Positions 61,201 to 64,000 of a stretch of DNA of 64,000 nt are shown piece by piece. Under the pieces are notes generated by a model. That model saw only the letters and a list, made by a program, of their open reading frames with translations, searched no databases and was not told the DNA's origin. The stretch's first letter is position 1. Each line of letters starts with the position of its first letter. The translations under genes and the position numbers were made by a program. This DNA comes from Gonapodya prolifera JEL478 (lineage: Eukaryota > Monoblepharomycota > Monoblepharidomycetes > Monoblepharidales > Gonapodyaceae), in assembly GCA_001574975.1 (NCBI GenBank), contig KQ965735.1, positions 324,204 through 388,203 on the forward strand, written 5' to 3'.

Positions 61201-62425
61201 GAGTTGTCAGAAAGATTTGGCTATTGCGGAGGCTGAGCTTGATACACTGCGCAAGCAGTGCCGGGAACAAGTGAGAAATAATATATTGCTGAAGAGCGGA
61301 TCCGTGGATTAATTGTGTTTCGGTTTTAAATTTGGGAACAGGCTCAGATGCTGAAACTGCAGAACTTGGTCTTGGGGGGTAACTCTTCACGGTCTGACGC
61401 AGACTCCGGCTCTTCCGAGACCAAGGGAGGAGATAGGAAGCTTCAGAAGCAACTCAGCGAGCAACGAGCGCTGATAGAGCAGCTTTTATTTGAGCGGCAA
61501 GAGCATCGAACCGTTTGCTCTCTGACCTTTTCCCTGTCAGACCACTCAAGAGTACTATCGCAACCGGGTGGTATGAGCACGGCACGGGCTGAAACTGTTT
61601 CACAAAGGGAGCACCCTCCTATCCAGCGTGCGCAGCTATCGACTGCCAGCTCATTCCGAGATTCTGCTGTGTTTTCATCATTTGCTCCACCTCGACTTCC
61701 TTCGGCCCGTGTGGCCAGTGCACCAATCAATAGATCGAACGGGGCGTCATCAGCGCGGAAACGTCGTCTTGGCAGCACCACGATGCCCTGGTTAGAATCC
61801 GTTGGGGCGCTAGAGCCAGGAGTGCAAGTTCGCGTCGCGAGCGCCTCCCAAAGCGCTACTGTCGGGAGAGAGCCTTCTGTTGCGGACGAATTAAACACTC
61901 TGGCGGTGGAAAATGAGCAGTTGAGGAGGTTGTTGGAAAGGAAGGGAGTGGAAATTCCAGGGTATTTGAGAACAACTACTTCCGCCGAAAATAGAGTCGC
62001 TGGGCAGGAGAGCGCATCGAGACAACCAAGCGACTTGAAAGGGGTGGTGGCCGACTTTGATAATGAAGATGATGTGAGTCTTGCGTGCATCTTGTCCCGT
62101 CTTCGGTGTCGTGTGAATGTGTTCTTGTTTGAAGGCCACGCATACACCAAAGCCTTTGCCCATTTCGTCCTCAGAAACAGAGAGCAACGAAGACGATCCA
62201 ACGTATGACGAATTGATCGCAGCATTGAGCAGCGAATCCCTCGAGAAGAGCAAATGGAAACGGGAGGGACCACCCTTGCGGCGAACTCCGGCAATCACCG
62301 ATAAACCCCCTCTACCCATTGAAGTGCGAAGGCCGGCTTCTCCAGATGCCATGAATGCATCGGCTCGACCTATGTCGTCAGGACACAAATCGTCATTGAC
62401 GGGCCAGAAGAGGCGTCCTCGATGA
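52211..62425 (+). CDS. very large coiled-coil protein, CCDC162/DUF4549-like (cilium-associated)
   Basis: Likely one gene of about 10 kb with roughly 35 introns and a protein above 2,500 residues. Exon 1 (52211-52381) holds MEDLVRETFVTQNKDNL. Later blocks include VFPNELAFFESYRTLRHARL, LSLEHNPDPGYTATDLLVVF (53520-53580), VYFRFELPSRNPPPATFIQL, ENELLRVATSYINNAVRRTS (55660-55720), LHWDDPAFAARGREIVRCLL and LWDDIPAFFGLAVGEVDDKI. Further blocks are WYHMNMVEAVTEQCEKLELS, YRKSLQLQYLLLDIFQLLF, and a C-terminal coiled coil (60700-61500), then a Ser-rich tail with stop at 62425. Frame continuity holds through short GT...AG introns. The pattern of helical repeats and coiled coil suits CCDC162, a protein of motile cilia, but the family assignment is from memory of its layout, not from a search. 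One or two of the breaks could be gene boundaries. Confidence 0.6.
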
Positions 62426-62665
62426 AATCGCGACTGTAATTGTACATGGGAATCTATTAGCACTTTGCGATGCAATATTTGCATGTGAAATACATATTCC
62501 GTGAAATGATCCCCTTCTGGTTAACTGCAATGGCATGGCGGCATATGGTCTCAGGAAGGCCACCCGAGCGTCCCATTCAACTCGTCTGACGGCGGATGCA
62601 AAAGTTTCATGGATGGGGGACGCGGATGGACCATCGTAGTGTCACCATGGAGACTACCATATAGG
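62426..62665. other. intergenic, convergent
   Basis: About 240 bases between the 3' ends of the giant gene (plus) and Som1 (minus). Nothing further seen. Confidence 0.4.
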
Positions 62666-63039
62666 TTACGATGTCGAACCATTCACAGGGGGAGTGACTT
62701 CCACGTATGGACCGTCATCACATCTAAGCATCCGTGGAGAGGGATTGAGACACAAAATCCTGGAAGAATCACAGAAACAAGTGAAGTACACGTCCACATT
62801 CACCTGCGAAACAATCTCTTGAGAGGACTGCATACGGCTCTATTCCCACCCTCGAATCTACACGAGTACTGAACAAGCTGATAGAGCTTGCACCCAGGGG
62901 GCAGATCGACCATGCTCTGGCCATCAAAGTAAGTTTCAGGTACTTGACGTGGAGGTGGAAACGCTTCCTCGTACGGGGATGGGGACGGCGAAGGTGACAC
63001 GGAGGATGGCGGCATCAGATTGTCGAGTTGTGATGCCAT
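62666..63039 (-). CDS. SOM1: Som1, subunit of the mitochondrial inner-membrane peptidase complex
   Basis: Small protein that associates with the IMP1/IMP2 peptidase of the mitochondrial inner membrane and is needed for cleavage of some intermembrane-space precursors. The ATG at 63039 gives MASQLDNLMPPSS and a Pro/Ser-rich stretch, then the family core PPGCKLYQLVQYSCRFEGG with VCSPLKRLFRR (62895-62804). A 44-base intron (62760-62803, GTGAAT...TTCCAG) joins CGCAG in frame to GATTTTGTG. Exon 2 (62666-62759) encodes RILCLNPSPRMLRCDDGPY and ends VNGSTS. The CxYQLVQYxC motif and Cys pair after the RLFRR motif fit the family. The total, about 110 residues, fits as well. Convergent with the giant gene. 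Confidence 0.85.
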
Positions 63040-64000
63040 TTTGCTGCTCTGTTTAAGTTGTACACACAGGTCTAGCTCAGTTGAGTTCAAAAGGGATAAA
63101 TCATTTAGCCGGAAAACTCTGTCCCAACCCCCGTGCGCCAAGCGCGAGGTTTTCCGCTGATTGGATAGTCGAAAAGACTGTGTGTGTCTTTTACCGAATA
63201 GCGTTCCTCGGCACAATTCCTGTTCCAAACGACGCCGCAATATTTTGTGTGAGGAGCAACGGGTTGACCAAAGACTCCAATTCATCTAACTCACTCACAC
63301 ATACACTCGTTCACATCGACGCTCCTATGCAACCTTCACACACACCGAGACGCATCAAGATTAGCACCTGACGATGGTCTCCACGGGATGTTATTGTAAT
63401 ATTTTTCGTAGAAGATCCTCTTCTAGGATCCTTGTGCTCTGGATGGTCAGCTCACCCTTCGCATTTTATCTCCACAGGTGCCACCGTTTACCTCAAATTC
63501 TCTTGAAATTTTGAAACTAAACCTCACCGAGGCATCTCTGTTTATACCTTCGTTTGAGGGTAACAAGATCTTGCGCAGCATCAGACAAGGATACACAACT
63601 CTCAAGTGATTCGCAGGAGTAAGTATCATGTAGCGCTTTGATGTAGTTTAATCTGGGATACAATTGAATGTTCGAGAATGACTCGAGAATGTGATTCGAT
63701 CGTGTAATCTCAATCTGATCGCCAACATCGCGAGCTCCTTCCATTTCCCACCTCATCTCCACCCATGACCTCCCCTAACCTTACTCCCCACAACTCATCA
63801 GTCTCCCCTCGTCAACCCAGCCTGGTAAAGTACATTTACATGTATTATTACTCTCAAATATGGACAGGCACAAAATCAGAAAAAAACGGGCAGGCCATGC
63901 AGTACATCGAGTGAGGCCATGAATGCAATTCTATCATGCTTGCTGCTGACGGGCAGGGGGGGGGGATTCCTCTGTCGCACTTGGGAACTTGGGATCCACT
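63040..64000. other. terminal region with weak hypothetical exons
   Basis: About 960 bases without a supported gene. A minus-strand frame near 63755-63560 (MRWEMEGARDVGDQIEITRS, then helical-looking sequence ending KRR before a GTATAA donor) could be an exon. On the plus strand an ATG at 63765 (MTSPNLTPHNSSVSPRQPS, then a GTAAAG donor) could begin a gene leaving the window. Both overlap the same short region, so at most one is likely. Poly-G (63957-63964) is a low-complexity tract. Confidence 0.25.

Overview
The window is nuclear DNA from a fungus. Genes are split by many short introns (mostly about 50-100 bp, GT...AG), lie densely on both strands, and include fungal hallmarks: a Som1-type IMP subunit, a YME2-type inner-membrane protein, fungal CBM1 cellulose-binding modules and an NmrA-like reductase. 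A roughly 10 kb gene at 52.2-62.4 kb looks like the cilium-associated CCDC162/DUF4549 family. That family is expected only in lineages with motile flagella, so I infer a zoosporic, early-diverging fungus (chytrid-like). No rRNA, tRNA, CRISPR or prokaryotic operon was seen.

Layout. 0-5 kb: an SH3 protein and a long disordered/coiled-coil protein (both minus). 5.2-9 kb: YME2-like RRM/AAA mitochondrial protein (minus). 9.5-11.6 kb: zinc alcohol dehydrogenase (minus). 12.5-14.7 kb: cytochrome P450 (minus), divergent from an enoyl-CoA hydratase with a predicted C-terminal membrane anchor (15.2-16.7 kb, plus). 16.8-18.2 kb: a shorter gene sharing a coiled-coil module with the 1.4-4.9 kb gene. 18.4-21.4 kb: an N-terminal helical region, a kinase-like domain lacking the catalytic Asp, and an SH3 domain. 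21.8-23.5 kb: DNA-3-methyladenine glycosylase. 23.9-26.5 kb: secreted CBM1/GH16 glucanase. 26.7-29.2 kb: peroxisomal NUDT12-type NADH pyrophosphatase. 29.5-32.6 kb: SANT-domain corepressor-like protein. 33.6-35.0 kb: NmrA-like protein. 35.5-37.8 kb: CoA-disulfide-reductase/rhodanese fusion. 37.8-40.0 kb: long stretch without a confident gene. 40.0-41.5 kb: small secreted-head membrane protein, divergent from a 4'-phosphopantetheinyl transferase (41.6-43.2 kb). 43.8-46.7 kb: TRAP1 (mitochondrial HSP90). 46.8-48.1 kb: aldose 1-epimerase. 48.6-49.7 kb: F-box/zinc-binding protein. 50.1-52.1 kb: TPT-family transporter. 52.2-62.4 kb: CCDC162-like giant. 62.7-63.0 kb: Som1.

The genes are mostly unrelated housekeeping and accessory functions, not one pathway. 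Two themes recur: mitochondrial/peroxisomal proteins (YME2, TRAP1, Som1, NUDT12) and fatty-acyl/redox enzymes (P450, alcohol dehydrogenase, enoyl-CoA hydratase, CoA-disulfide reductase, PPTase). The most unusual items are the pseudokinase with an MLKL-like layout, related GC-rich hairpin-bearing sequences inside introns of three genes (possible introner-like elements), a Cys/Trp module repeated three times in the glucanase, the membrane-tailed hydratase, and the intron-containing copy of a typically bacterial CoADR-rhodanese fusion. Exon boundaries were read by eye from splice motifs and frame continuity, so each CDS span is the gene's extent, introns included.
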